Counted from the stretch's first letter, positions 10,298 to 18,893 are shown. The stretch is 64,000 nucleotides of DNA from an uncultured Campylobacter sp. (GCA_934718785.1 CAKVAF010000011.1:3227-67226), one strand, 5' to 3'. The notes: a model not told the origin generated them from the letters alone. Numbers and translations: made by a program.

Positions 10298-10469
10298 AAA
10301 ACAGCGGCGCGAGTTTTAAACTCTAAAACAACTGTGCATAATACTCTCATTATTTAATGACAATTTAAATTTATAAAAATTTTAAAAGACTTTAAAATTG
10401 ATTGCAGTAAATTAAACGATTTTTCTAATCTTTTGTAGAAACGAATTTTAAAACCCGCGCCGCTGTTTT
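10298..10469. repeat. Two inverted copies of the intergenic 20-bp GC-centred palindrome, 132 bases apart
   Basis: Within the 425-base gap between ilvA and amt, AAAACAGCGGCGCGAGTTTT (10298-10317) faces its near-perfect reverse complement at 10450-10469 (19 of 20 bases match). The interval between is AT-rich without an open frame. The pair resembles the ends of a small non-autonomous element, but no target duplication is obvious. Five further copies occur elsewhere in the window. The remainder of the gap, 10470-10641, is very AT-rich and supplies the amt promoter area; nothing else is recognised. Confidence 0.75.
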
Positions 10470-10641
10470 TAAGCTTTTATCATCTATAAATTCCTTTCAA
10501 AGCCTTTAAATTCATTATTTTAATGAATAAAAATATAAATTTTAATTTGGTTATAAAAAAAATATAAATATTTTCTTAAATTAAATTTTATTTTAAGAAA
10601 ACTTAATTTATAATTTTGGAAATTTTTCAAAAGGAGAGTTA

Positions 10642-11880
10642 ATGAATGGCGTAAATTCAAGCTTCATTATGCTTTGTGCGTTGCTGGTGCTGCTTATGAC
10701 ACCGGCTTTGGCGATGTTTTATTCGGGTATGGTAAGGAGTAAAAACACGCTCAATACCATTATGAACTGCTTCATCGTCTTTGGTGTGATCACTTTGCAG
10801 TGGATTATCCTAGGCTTTTCGCTCAGCTTTGATACGAGCTCGGGTGACTCTATTATCGGGGGCTTTGGAAATTTCTTACTCGCAGGTATCACAGGATACA
10901 ATGCTTCAGGCGTGCCAAATATCCTTTATGTCGTGTTTCAAATGATGTTTGCGCTCATTGCTTCAGCCATTATCACAGGCTCACTTGTAGGGCGCATTAA
11001 GCTGGGTGTTTTGGTGATTTTTTTAATCTTTTGGAGCACTCTTGTTTATGACGTGTTAGCGCATATGATTTGGAGCAGTGAAGGCTTTTTGTTTAAACGC
11101 GGCAGCCTTGATTTTGCCGGTGGTGGCGTGGTGCATATCAGCTCAGGTGTAGCAGGGCTTGTGGGCGCGCTTATGGTGGGTGCGCGCGTGCAAAAGACAA
11201 AAAGCGTTGCCGAGGGCGCTCACTCCATACCTTATGCGTTTTTAGGTGCGATTTTGCTATTTATTGGCTGGCTAGGATTTAACGCTGGAAGTGCTGGTGG
11301 CGTTGATGATATCGCGGTCAATGCCTTTGTGGTTACCATTATTTCGGCAGCGACTGGCTTTTTGGTATGGATTTTGGCTGAATGGCTTATTCATAAAAGA
11401 CCGACTGTGCTTGGGGGCTTAAGTGGGCTTGTAGCAGGGCTTGTGGGCATTACTCCAGCGTGCGGCTATGTAGGCGTGGGTGCTAGCGTGGTGATAGGCG
11501 GCTTAGCAGCTGTATTTTGCTACGCTGGACTTAGCTTTATCAAATATAAACTTGGACTTGATGATACACTAGACGCCTTTTCTTTGCACGGCATAGGCGG
11601 CGTTTGGGGTGGTATCGCCACAGGGCTTTTTGCAAGCAAGGCTGTAAATCCTAGCGCTACGGGGGAAGGCACACTTGGCGAAGGGCTATTTATCAGTGGA
11701 AATTACGCGCTTTTACTTGAGCAAATCGTTGCCATTGTCGTTTGTATAGTGCTTTCTGCGCTAGTAAGCTTTGTGATATTTAAGGTAATTTCACTATTTA
11801 CTAGCCTTAGAGTTGAAGAAGAAGTGGAAACTCAAGGACTTGATAAGAAACTTCACGGAGAAAGTGCTTATAATCCTTGA
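10642..11880 (+). CDS. amt: Ammonium transporter (Amt/MEP/Rh family)
   Basis: 412 residues with about eleven membrane segments. The start MNGVNSSFIMLCALLVLLMTP is typical of Amt proteins without a long signal peptide. The family signatures are visible: FYSGMVRSKNTLN, DFAGGGVVHISSGVAGLVGAL (the D and the conserved pore histidine), FIGWLGFNAGS, and the late DDTLDAFSLHGIGGVWGGIATG with the second pore histidine. It carries ammonium across the inner membrane. AAAGGAGAG lies six to thirteen bases ahead of the ATG. No glnK/glnB neighbour, normally paired with amtB in other bacteria, is present on either side; a hairpin terminator follows, so it appears monocistronic. Confidence 0.94.
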   Translation: MNGVNSSFIMLCALLVLLMTPALAMFYSGMVRSKNTLNTIMNCFIVFGVITLQWIILGFSLSFDTSSGDSIIGGFGNFLLAGITGYNASGVPNILYVVFQMMFALIASAIITGSLVGRIKLGVLVIFLIFWSTLVYDVLAHMIWSSEGFLFKRGSLDFAGGGVVHISSGVAGLVGALMVGARVQKTKSVAEGAHSIPYAFLGAILLFIGWLGFNAGSAGGVDDIAVNAFVVTIISAATGFLVWILAEWLIHKRPTVLGGLSGLVAGLVGITPACGYVGVGASVVIGGLAAVFCYAGLSFIKYKLGLDDTLDAFSLHGIGGVWGGIATGLFASKAVNPSATGEGTLGEGLFISGNYALLLEQIVAIVVCIVLSALVSFVIFKVISLFTSLRVEEEVETQGLDKKLHGESAYNP

Positions 11881-11896
11881 TTAAAATGCTTTATCT

Positions 11897-11919
11897 GCCA
11901 AGCTTTTTTAAAGTTTGGC
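11897..11919 (+). terminator. Hairpin terminator after amt
   Basis: A 10-bp stem (GCCAAGCTTT with AAAGTTTGGC, one G-T pair) closed by a TTT loop starts 16 bases after the amt stop and is followed by TTTCATTT. A second inverted repeat, ACTTGAAAG/CTTTCAAGT, follows at 11930-11961. Both are placed as transcription terminators for amt. Confidence 0.6.
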
Positions 11920-12122
11920 TTTCATTTATACTTGAAAGTCTTATTTTAAAGGCTTTCAAGTAAATTTATGTTTTCTAAAATTATTCTATCTTTTAAATCA
12001 ATTTTTCTTTAAATTTTTATATTAAAATTTTATAAATTTAAAATTTTTATCATCAAAATATTAAATTTTAATGCCTATATTTACATTGATGAAATTTTAG
12101 TTTTTTGAAAATATGCCTTGCT

Positions 12123-12220
12123 TGTCATTGCGAGAAGCGAAGCGCCGAAACAATCTATAGTTTATTTACGAAAGTAAAATAAAATTTGAAAATAAATTCA
12201 AAAACTGCGCCGCAGGTTTT
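12123..12220. repeat. Intergenic repeat: TCATTGCGAG unit followed by GC-centred palindrome
   Basis: A TGTCATTGCGAG...GAAACAATC unit (12123-12155) is followed by the palindrome AAAACTGCGCCGCAGGTTTT at 12201-12220. The palindrome is embedded in a longer inverted repeat, AAATTCAAAA on the left and TTTTGAATTT on the right. The unit lies in the 536-base gap between amt and the lipoprotein gene; 11962-12120 and 12230-12359 are AT-rich with no recognised gene. Confidence 0.7.
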
Positions 12221-12359
12221 GAATTTAAAATTTAAGCTCAAATCCTTGAGAATAGTTAATAAATGATTAACAAAAAGGTTTCAAAATAGCAAAATAATAT
12301 GAATTCAAATCCTTTCAAACAATGAATTTCCAGGTCTTTAAAAAATTTTTATCAAAAAC

Positions 12360-12385
12360 TTGACAAAAAAAATGTCTGCTATAAT
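12360..12385 (+). promoter_or_regulatory. Sigma-70-type promoter of the lipoprotein gene
   Basis: TGCTATAAT gives an extended -10 (TATAAT 12380-12385). A TTGACA lies 14 bases upstream, closer than the usual 17, but Campylobacter promoters depend mostly on the -10. The start codon is about 30 bases further on. Confidence 0.6.
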
Positions 12386-12416
12386 TTCATTACAAATTTT
12401 TTACAAAGGATTTAAA

Positions 12417-12785
12417 ATGAAAAAGAAAATTCTATTTGCAATTTTAACAGCAAGTTTTCTAGCAGGTTGTGGCGAGAACTTAAAAGAATTGCCAAAGGAA
12501 ATTACAGAGAATAAAAAATTTACCCAATGTGATAAAATTCTCAATGAGTTTTTAGATTACAAGGGTTGGAACTGGAGTAAATTTTTAGAAGTGAGTAAAA
12601 CGCAAAGAGAAAATGGAGAATCTTTATTACAAAGAAGATCGCTAGCAAGTATAGATTCTCATAGAGAAGTTCAGTATGAAATTTGCTTTTATAATCTAGA
12701 AGATGAGTCAAAGCCTGAAGCGGTGTTAGAAATCCTTAAAGAAAATTATAAAAGGCTCTGTTGTAATAAAGCGTTGATTTATTAA
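12417..12785 (+). CDS. Small lipoprotein, C-terminus altered by transposon insertion
   Basis: 122 residues from ATG 12417, chosen because AAAGGA stands six bases upstream and the protein then begins with a lipoprotein signal (KKKILFAILTASFLAGC, lipobox LAGC, Cys near residue 18). A longer frame from 12360 would begin inside the promoter. The mature part is hydrophilic with Trp and Cys residues; no family is recognised. The last ten residues (RLCCNKALIY) are encoded by the left end of the IS1595-like element. Joining the sequence across the 8-bp target duplication restores a protein ending ENYKNY and stopping at the TAA just right of the element, so the insertion only exchanged the final two residues for ten. 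The product may still be functional. Confidence 0.8.
   Translation: MKKKILFAILTASFLAGCGENLKELPKEITENKKFTQCDKILNEFLDYKGWNWSKFLEVSKTQRENGESLLQRRSLASIDSHREVQYEICFYNLEDESKPEAVLEILKENYKRLCCNKALIY
12746..12780. repeat. Left target duplication and left terminal inverted repeat of the R-M transposon
   Basis: The 8-bp TTATAAAA (12746-12753) is repeated exactly at 15754-15761. The element begins at 12754 with GGCTCTGTTGTAAT, which is identical to the first 14 bases of the right end read inward; over 27 bases 22 match. An 8-bp duplication is the usual size for IS1595-family insertion. Confidence 0.92.
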
Positions 12786-12833
12786 CAAATAAAAAGTGTC
12801 AAAATCGCACTTTAATTTAATAAAATATGCTTT

Positions 12834-13457
12834 TCATCCGCTATCAAAAATCTTATTATTTACTAGCATTTCCTTTAATATAAAAGGGTAGCCCTTTGCC
12901 TTTTTATCCCAACTATCAATATATGTTTTTAAGATATATCGTATAGCTTCAATTTCGCTACGACTACTAAAATCACGATTTTGCGACCAATCGCATTGAA
13001 AGGGTAAATTATTGCCATTTGAAGTTAGCGTTTTTATACGCTTTAACGAAGTCCAAAAACAATCACTCGTGTTATTTTTATTAACTACTAAAAAATAATA
13101 ATCGTAACCTGTTTTTAGTTCATTAGCTAATATTTGATGAAATTTTTCCCAGTGTATAGGTAAATTTTCAATACCACAAAGTGCATACCCCATACCAAGT
13201 TTAGAGCTACAATTATCAGCTGAGTTATTTGATAAATCCGATATCTTCACATTTACAAAAAGTTTGTTCTGTAATTGCATTACAAAATCATACCAACACC
13301 TTACTTGTGGTATATTTATATCAAATTTAGTGGATAATTTATCTAAAACAATATTTTCATTTGTAGCAGAATTTATTCTACCGTCATCATTGTCATTTAT
13401 TAATCTTACTGGATTTTCTCGTAAAAAATCAACCATATCTTGTAAATATATTATCAT
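12834..13457 (-). CDS. Putative type II restriction endonuclease (transposon passenger)
   Basis: 207 residues. No named endonuclease is recognised. Its place directly behind a DNA methyltransferase, with a 29-base overlap, indicates the restriction partner. A possible PD-(D/E)xK core is visible: Asp57 in CWYDFVMQ, then Asn69-Val-Lys71 in LFVNVKIS, with Glu34 in the preceding helix as a candidate for the missing acidic residue; Asn in place of Glu in the xK half is seen in some endonuclease families. Translation could start at 13457 or at the second Met (13436); both lie inside the end of the methyltransferase gene, so translation is coupled and follows the methyltransferase. The recognition sequence cannot be predicted. 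Confidence 0.7.
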   Translation of the reverse strand: MIIYLQDMVDFLRENPVRLINDNDDGRINSATNENIVLDKLSTKFDINIPQVRCWYDFVMQLQNKLFVNVKISDLSNNSADNCSSKLGMGYALCGIENLPIHWEKFHQILANELKTGYDYYFLVVNKNNTSDCFWTSLKRIKTLTSNGNNLPFQCDWSQNRDFSSRSEIEAIRYILKTYIDSWDKKAKGYPFILKEMLVNNKIFDSG

Positions 13458-14634
13458 CTATCATCGCTTCCTTTAATGATTTTTGAGCAAAAATATATCT
13501 ACCGCCAGTCATAAAGCCCATTTGTTCCCAATCTAGCGAATTTAATTGCTCTACTGTTTTTTCCAAATTTAATGGCACTTTTGGGAATAATGCTAAAACA
13601 GAGCCGTCCCATTTTTTACAATCACTTACAAAAAACGGATTTTTATTGCGAGTTTTGCAATTTACATAAATTCTAAGCTCATTTTCTCTAAAATTTACAG
13701 CTCTACCCCAGCCCCACCAATTATTTTCATTGAAATTTTTAATCTTGCGATTTATCAAAATATCTTTAAATTTTTCAAGCTCTTTATCATATCTTTCATA
13801 AATCATCTTTTTTAGCTTGCCAGTTTTAGCAGTCTGCGAATAAACAAATTCATCGCCATTTTCGTTAACAAACAGCTCATCTTTACCACTGACAGCACCT
13901 ACTTTAATATCAAAAAAATCGCCCAAAGAACGCACATTTAAAGTATTACTAAAACAGATTATTCCGTCATTTATAAGTAGAAATTTCTTGCCATTAAAAG
14001 TCTTTGTTTTGTATGAAAAATTTCCTTTTTCATATCTAAAAATACAAACATTAGGACAAGCTTCGCTAAATAATCTCTCATCACCATAATCATAAAAATG
14101 CGTGATAGTTCCATATTTTAAAAGCAGATTATTTGTGTATCTTGCCGAAGTAAGCTTTATAAAATCTCGTGGCACGATAAAAATAAGTTCTCCATTATCT
14201 TTTAAATGATGAAAGCATTTTTCTATAAAATAAAGGTATAAATTTGCTTCAACTTTAATGTCTGTTTTATGAGTAATAGTTAAAAATTTATTATCCACAT
14301 AGGGTGGATTGCCAATAATCGTGTCAAATTTTTCGCTTTGTGGATAATTAAAAAAATCAATATTTAAAACTCTTTTATCTTTAACTAGACTTTTATCAAT
14401 CTCAATAAAAACCGCATTTTCATTAAGACATTTTTTAAATGCCAAATCACCACAACTAGGCTCTAAAATTCTGCCATTTTTATTTTTTATCAAAGAAATA
14501 CACTTATCAACTAAAATTTTAGGGCTAAAAAATTGCCCCAAATTACGATTTAGTCCTAAATTTGTATATTGACTTTTTGCAATATGTGTATCAAAATTGT
14601 AGTTTTCTATGGTATTTGAAGCTTTACTTATCAT
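13429..14634 (-). CDS. Type II N6-adenine DNA methyltransferase (transposon passenger)
   Basis: 401 residues. Motif X is GQFFSP (33-38), motif I is EPSCGD (58-63), with FIEID (76-80) binding the SAM ribose, and motif IV is NPPY (109-112), the adenine-N6 signature. The order X-I-IV with the target-recognition region in the C-terminal half places it in the gamma class, like M.TaqI. It would protect host DNA from the downstream endonuclease. ATG 14634 follows AAGGG. The gene starts 14 bases after the transposase stop. All catalytic motifs look intact, so the protein is probably active; its target sequence is unknown. Confidence 0.9.
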   Translation of the reverse strand: MISKASNTIENYNFDTHIAKSQYTNLGLNRNLGQFFSPKILVDKCISLIKNKNGRILEPSCGDLAFKKCLNENAVFIEIDKSLVKDKRVLNIDFFNYPQSEKFDTIIGNPPYVDNKFLTITHKTDIKVEANLYLYFIEKCFHHLKDNGELIFIVPRDFIKLTSARYTNNLLLKYGTITHFYDYGDERLFSEACPNVCIFRYEKGNFSYKTKTFNGKKFLLINDGIICFSNTLNVRSLGDFFDIKVGAVSGKDELFVNENGDEFVYSQTAKTGKLKKMIYERYDKELEKFKDILINRKIKNFNENNWWGWGRAVNFRENELRIYVNCKTRNKNPFFVSDCKKWDGSVLALFPKVPLNLEKTVEQLNSLDWEQMGFMTGGRYIFAQKSLKEAMIDDNIFTRYG

Positions 14635-14648
14635 TTTAACCCTTGTTT

Positions 14649-15671
14649 CTATGCCACCAACAACGGCACAACAGGTCTATCTACTATATTCACACTCTTT
14701 ACTAAACAATTAGTTTCAAGTATATGCTTAAATAAAATTTGTTCTTTTTTCAAATTTGTTTCCTTTGTAAAATTTACAAAATTATGATAGACAAGATAGT
14801 TGTTAAGATACTTTGTAGATACTCCTTTAAAATTATACACTAGCATTGATTTAAGACAGCTGTGATAATTATTTACTACTTGGATATTAAAACTTCCATT
14901 AGAGTGTTTATTGCGTGGTATTCTTATGTGATTTAAACTCATTTCGTTTGATAGTTTTAAATAGCTTCTTAAACTATCTGTTACAAATATACTCTCACGC
15001 TCAATCCTACCCTGTATTACTCTGGATAAACTAACAATATTTGGTTTGCCTAAATTTGATATTTTTGCTATAGACTTCCCATCTAAATTCACAGCACAAG
15101 GTATGCAAACTAACTCTTTTGATAAACCACGCTTCGTGTTTGCCGTGCCACGATGTTTTGCCGAACGCGGAAAATTAAAATCCTTGTGATGACCTTTATA
15201 CGAGATAGGCATAAATGTTTTATCGGCTTCAATAATGCCGTCAAGTTTTACATTCTCTTGCATTTCTTGTAGTGCGTCAAGAATTTTATGTCGCCAGTTA
15301 AAAGCTGTATGAGTGTTTATGTTGCAAATTTTAGCAGTTTTTCTAATTGAATATTTTTCAACTAAGCAATGGATAAATAATTTCCAAGTTGTCATATCTT
15401 TTTTAGTGGCAAATAATATTGTGTTATTGCTAGTTGTAAAAGTTTTACAACAATCCTTACAAATAAATCTTTGAGAGTTGCCATTTTTACCATTTTTAGT
15501 AAAATGGGCTGATTTACAATGCGGACACTCTTTTATATCTTTTATAAAGGCAAAATTTGACCCTGATTTTTCTTTTGATTTGATAGATTTTAGAAATGAT
15601 TTTTTATCATCAGCACTTAGAGTGCTAAAAAGTTGTTTTACGATTTCAAGCCCTGCTTTAGAAGTTGCCAT
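14649..15671 (-). CDS. IS1595-family (ISXO2-like) transposase
   Basis: 340 residues. An N-terminal zinc ribbon is formed by Cys49, Cys52, Cys71 and Cys74 (CPHC and CKDC), followed by a helix-turn-helix-like segment (KYSIRKTAKICNINTHTAFNWRHKIL). The DDE-type domain follows, with candidate catalytic residues in IIEADKTF (about residue 145) and FVTDSLRSY (about 223); the third position appears to be the Asn of VVNNYHSCLK, matching IS1595 subgroups with D-D-N as I recall. GVSTKYLNNYL near the end is a typical family ending. The gene fills the right half of the element and is intact, so the transposon may be autonomous. Confidence 0.9.
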   Translation of the reverse strand: MATSKAGLEIVKQLFSTLSADDKKSFLKSIKSKEKSGSNFAFIKDIKECPHCKSAHFTKNGKNGNSQRFICKDCCKTFTTSNNTILFATKKDMTTWKLFIHCLVEKYSIRKTAKICNINTHTAFNWRHKILDALQEMQENVKLDGIIEADKTFMPISYKGHHKDFNFPRSAKHRGTANTKRGLSKELVCIPCAVNLDGKSIAKISNLGKPNIVSLSRVIQGRIERESIFVTDSLRSYLKLSNEMSLNHIRIPRNKHSNGSFNIQVVNNYHSCLKSMLVYNFKGVSTKYLNNYLVYHNFVNFTKETNLKKEQILFKHILETNCLVKSVNIVDRPVVPLLVA

Positions 15672-15726
15672 TTTGCCACCTTTATTGATACTTTTAATAT
15701 GGATATTTTAGCGAGATAAAGCTTAA

Positions 15727-15761
15727 AATTCAATAGTTAATTACAACAGAGCCTTATAAAA
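15727..15761. repeat. Right terminal inverted repeat and right target duplication of the R-M transposon
   Basis: ATTACAACAGAGCC ends the element at 15753 and mirrors the left end; TTATAAAA (15754-15761) is the second copy of the target site. The following bases ATTACTAAAAT restore the original 3' end of the lipoprotein gene. Confidence 0.92.
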
Positions 15762-16173
15762 ATTACTAAAATAAATTTAAGGTCGCCAAACTTAAGGATT
15801 TAAATCATTTCAAAGCTACACGCAAGCCAAGTGGCTTTGAAATTTAAAATTCTAAAAAATAATTGCATTATTGCAAGAAGCAATCCATAATTTAATCGCA
15901 AATTCAAAGAATGAATTGCCACGCGTTGCAAGCAACGCTCGCAACGACGAGTGATAGGATAGATTGCCACACTCATTTCATTTGCTCGCAATGACGGCTA
16001 AGTTTAAATTATCGATACATTCAAATTTTCGTGCAATGACAAAGAAATAAATAAATTTTATGCCCTGCTACGCTTGAGTGCGTCAAATCTCGCAACAACA
16101 AAGACGCAGTTTTTAAATTTTTAATACTCAACTCATTTACTCATTTGATTAAGCTTCATTAATAGCGCTTCAA
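15762..16173. repeat. Cluster of degenerate TCATTGCGAG/GCAATCC-type repeats
   Basis: This 412-base gap between the transposon and the chemoreceptor gene holds no credible gene. It contains at least four related units: GCAAGAAGCAATCCATAATT (15872-15891), ATTGCCACGCG...CTCGCAACGAC (15915-15948), ATTGCCACACTC...CTCGCAATGACG (15963-15995) and CGTGCAATGAC (16030-16040). They are the same family as units at 12123, 21307-21537 and 32743-32833, in mixed orientation and different states of decay. The short reading frame through them is an artefact. Confidence 0.65.
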
Positions 16174-17319
16174 TCAGCTTGCAAGGCTTGAAATTTCTTT
16201 TTCTAGCTCGTTAAAATCTTTTTTAATCTCCACGCAAATGCTTGAAATATTTTGCGAATTATTGAGATTATTTGCTGAAAATTCCACGATTTTAAAGATA
16301 TCAGCGATGATGATATCAAGCTTTTGGCGCACTTCATTAGAGCTTTGTGCTAGGCTTTGAATGTTTGCAAAGCTTTTTTCAAAAATGCTCTCAAAGCTTG
16401 AAATTTTGGTGTTTGTGTCTTCGTTTTTAGAGAGTAAATTTGACACGCTTTTTTTGCTTTTATCTAGCGAAATTTTACTCAAATCCACGCTTTTTGTCAT
16501 TGCTTTGACATTGTCATTGATTTGTGCGAGCGAGCTTTGTGTGGAGCTTGCAAGCTTTCCTATCTCATCAGCGACCACCGCAAAACCGCGCCCATGCTCG
16601 CCAGCTCTGGCTGCTTCAATGGCAGCATTGAGCGCTAAAAGGTGCGTTTGCTCGGCGATATCGCGCACGGCTGCGACGATATTTTCGATGCTGTTTGTGT
16701 TGCTCTCAAGGCTTTCAAAGCATTCTACAAGCTGAGTGTTTTGCGTGAAAATGCCTTGTATCAGGCTTTGGATGTGATTTAAAAGCGCACTGATATCCTT
16801 GATAATGCTTTGCATGGCTTCGCTGCTGCTTTTGCTTTGTGAAATTTGCTCTAAAAAGTGATTAAGCAGGCTTTCAATGCTTTGCGTTTGCGAATTTGTC
16901 GACTCTACGACCTTACTCATATCGCTTGAACACACTTGCAAATAGCCTGAAATGCTTTCTAAGCCCTTGATATTGCGGCTATTGTTTTTCATTGTTTGCT
17001 CGATAATGCTGACGATATTTTTGATTTTATCCTTGAATTCATCAATAAGCGCAAGGATTTTGCCATTTTCAAGACCAAAAGAAGTATTAGTATCAAACCT
17101 AGAGTTTAAAGTCATACTTTCAAGCTCGTTTGTGATGACGCGCGTGAGATTCACGCCCCAAATTTTCTCATCCAAATCATGCAGCAAAAGCCCGGCGACA
17201 AGGACGTATTGAACGATTTGTCCGATGAGATTATCGGTGTAAAAATAGGCGTTGCAAACAAGCACCACCATACTAAAAATATGCGTAATTCTCATACGCA
17301 AATAAAGCGAACGAAACAT
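16174..17319 (-). CDS. Methyl-accepting chemotaxis-type signalling protein without periplasmic sensor
   Basis: 381 residues. Two hydrophobic helices at the N-terminus (about 9-26 and 29-45) leave almost no periplasmic loop. The rest is cytoplasmic and largely coiled coil, ending in the chemoreceptor signalling domain with the hairpin tip [19 protein letters not shown] and [15 protein letters not shown], the residues that contact CheA and CheW. A receptor without an external ligand domain probably senses an internal or membrane signal such as energy state; the ligand is unknown. AAAGGAG stands ahead of ATG 17319. It lies between the R-M transposon and the degraded island, so may be accessory. 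Confidence 0.88.
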   Translation of the reverse strand: MFRSLYLRMRITHIFSMVVLVCNAYFYTDNLIGQIVQYVLVAGLLLHDLDEKIWGVNLTRVITNELESMTLNSRFDTNTSFGLENGKILALIDEFKDKIKNIVSIIEQTMKNNSRNIKGLESISGYLQVCSSDMSKVVESTNSQTQSIESLLNHFLEQISQSKSSSEAMQSIIKDISALLNHIQSLIQGIFTQNTQLVECFESLESNTNSIENIVAAVRDIAEQTHLLALNAAIEAARAGEHGRGFAVVADEIGKLASSTQSSLAQINDNVKAMTKSVDLSKISLDKSKKSVSNLLSKNEDTNTKISSFESIFEKSFANIQSLAQSSNEVRQKLDIIIADIFKIVEFSANNLNNSQNISSICVEIKKDFNELEKEISSLAS

Positions 17320-17434
17320 TTTTTCTCCTTTTTTTGTTAATTAAGACTTGATTTATATTTTATATAATTTTATCCTATTTAAATTATCAAATGTTAATTT
17401 TTTAATAAAAAAGATAAAATTTATATAAAAGTAA

Positions 17435-18832
17435 AGAATTTGGAATTTAAAGGCTTTAAACAAGACAGATGAAAATAAATTTTTAAATTTCTTTATCTTA
17501 GAATTAGCTCGCAAATTCAAAGAAGAAAATATCAATGAAAGTTTTTCTTATAAATTTAGCTCCAATGGTACTGAAGTTATAAAGGATATAGATGAGATTA
17601 TTTATTGGGGTTCTTTAAATAAAGAAGAAAAAGAAGAACTTAAAGCAAAAGCTAAAGAGCAAAATGGACTAAATGAAAAGGCTGTCCAAATGGCTAAAAA
17701 AGAAATCAAAGATGAAATCAATGCCCAAAGAGCCTCCCTAGCTAAAGATAGCACAACAAAAAGCCTAGAAGAGCAAAAAACGCCCGTAAGATTAGCCAAT
17801 ATCAAAGCGCTTAATGAAGAACTCCCAAAAAATCCAAAGCAAGAGGAAAACCCACAGGAAAAAATAGAAAAAATCATCAATGAGAGCTTTGAGCTTTATT
17901 ACCAAAAAGAGCTTGAAAAAACACAAATAAGACTTGAAAAAGCTAAGAAAGATAGCTTTAATGCCTATGATGATTTAAAAATGAATTTAAACAATGGCTT
18001 AAGCATTATAGAAGCCTTAAAAATTATCCAGCAAAAATATAGAAATGAAGACACCATTAATTTTGCTTCTTTGCTCTTTAGTAAGGATATTTTAAATATC
18101 AAAGAAAAAGAGCTTGAGCTTAAAAGCTTAAAAGAAGAGCTTGAATCCTCATATCATATTCAAAACACCTTAAATGATGAAATCACAAAGCGAGAGGAGA
18201 CCATTTCAAAGCTTAAAGGCACTATACAAGTTAAGGTTAATGAAATGACAGCATTAAAGCTTGAATTTGAAGAGGAAATAGAAAGCCTTAAAGAAGCAGA
18301 GCTTAAATTTAAAGAACTGGAAAAACATACAAAAGAGCAAGACGAAATCATCACTGACTTAGATAACGAAAATCAAAGCTTAAGCGATGAAAATAAAGCC
18401 CTAAAAGAAGAAAAAATCAAGCTGGAAGCAAATCATAGCTTTTTGCAAAACACACTTAAAGAATATAAAGAAAAAGAGGCTTTTTACAAGCAAGAACTAA
18501 TAAATTTAAAAAGCTTAGAAAAAAAGGCGATGAGCTTAGAGCTTGAAAATGAAAATTTAAAGACAAAAGAGCAGGGCTTTAAGGAAGAGTTGTTAGAATT
18601 AAATAGCAAGTTAAAAGATAGCTTTAGGCAAGAATTTGAGCTTGAAAGACTGAATTTAGAAAATACGCATTTAAAAAATTCTCTTAAAGAAAGCAATGAT
18701 AAAGAGCAGGCATACAAAGAAAAGATTGCGAAATTAGAAAGCCAACTTGAAAGCTTTTTAAACCAAGCACTAAAAGCACAAGAAGAGCCTAAAAAAGAGC
18801 TAAGAAGTAGGGATATTTTAGGAGGGGTGTGA
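17435..18832 (+). pseudogene. 5'-truncated coiled-coil protein, probably the tail of a mobilisation relaxase
   Basis: The frame is open from 17435 (after TAA at 17432) to 18832, but the first ATG is at 17690, giving 380 residues. The 84 codons before that ATG read as ordinary protein (ending LNEKAVQ before MAKKEI), so the natural start has been lost and only a C-terminal part remains. From about residue 60 it is one long Leu/Lys/Glu coiled coil with little else, ending RSRDILGGV. Relaxases of Campylobacter mobilisable elements often carry such a tail, and the genes that follow are typical of those elements, but the relaxase domain itself is absent; this identity is inference. A shortened product from ATG 17690 is possible (AAGG nine bases upstream). 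Confidence 0.55.
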
Positions 18833-18857
18833 GCTAAAATAATTGAGCTTTACATTA

Positions 18858-18888
18858 TATAATTATAAAATAATTACAATTCAAGGAA
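18858..18888 (+). promoter_or_regulatory. -10 box and ribosome site that fix the start of the antitoxin gene
   Basis: TATAAT at 18858-18863 is followed by AAGGAA at 18883-18888. With correct spacing the start codon should be 18894, where the sequence reads ATA. The TTG at 18843 lies upstream of the predicted transcript start and cannot be used. Confidence 0.5.
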
Positions 18889-18893
18889 AAACA

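Larger units (their letters stand above)
12754..15753 (-). mobile_element. 3000-bp IS1595/ISXO2-like transposon carrying a type II restriction-modification pair
   Basis: The element is bounded by inverted repeats and an exact 8-bp target duplication, and is exactly 3000 bp long. It holds three genes on the minus strand: transposase (15671-14649), adenine methyltransferase (14634-13429) and a putative endonuclease (13457-12834). Only 14 bases separate transposase and methyltransferase, and the endonuclease overlaps the methyltransferase end, so all three could be read from one transcript. IS1595-family elements with passenger genes are known as transporter IS; a complete R-M system as passenger is the unusual part. 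The intact ends, intact reading frames and undecayed target duplication suggest recent insertion. Confidence 0.9.

Noticed and set aside
12360..12416. Longer start for the lipoprotein at 12360
   Set aside because: It would begin at the -35 box and cover the -10; ATG 12417 has a ribosome site and gives a clean lipoprotein signal.
15800..15991. 63-codon frame on the minus strand
   Set aside because: It runs through degenerate TCATTGCGAG-type repeats and has no protein-like composition.
18843..18893. TTG 18843 as start of the MazE-like antitoxin
   Set aside because: It precedes the predicted transcript start and has no ribosome site; the ribosome site points to 18894.
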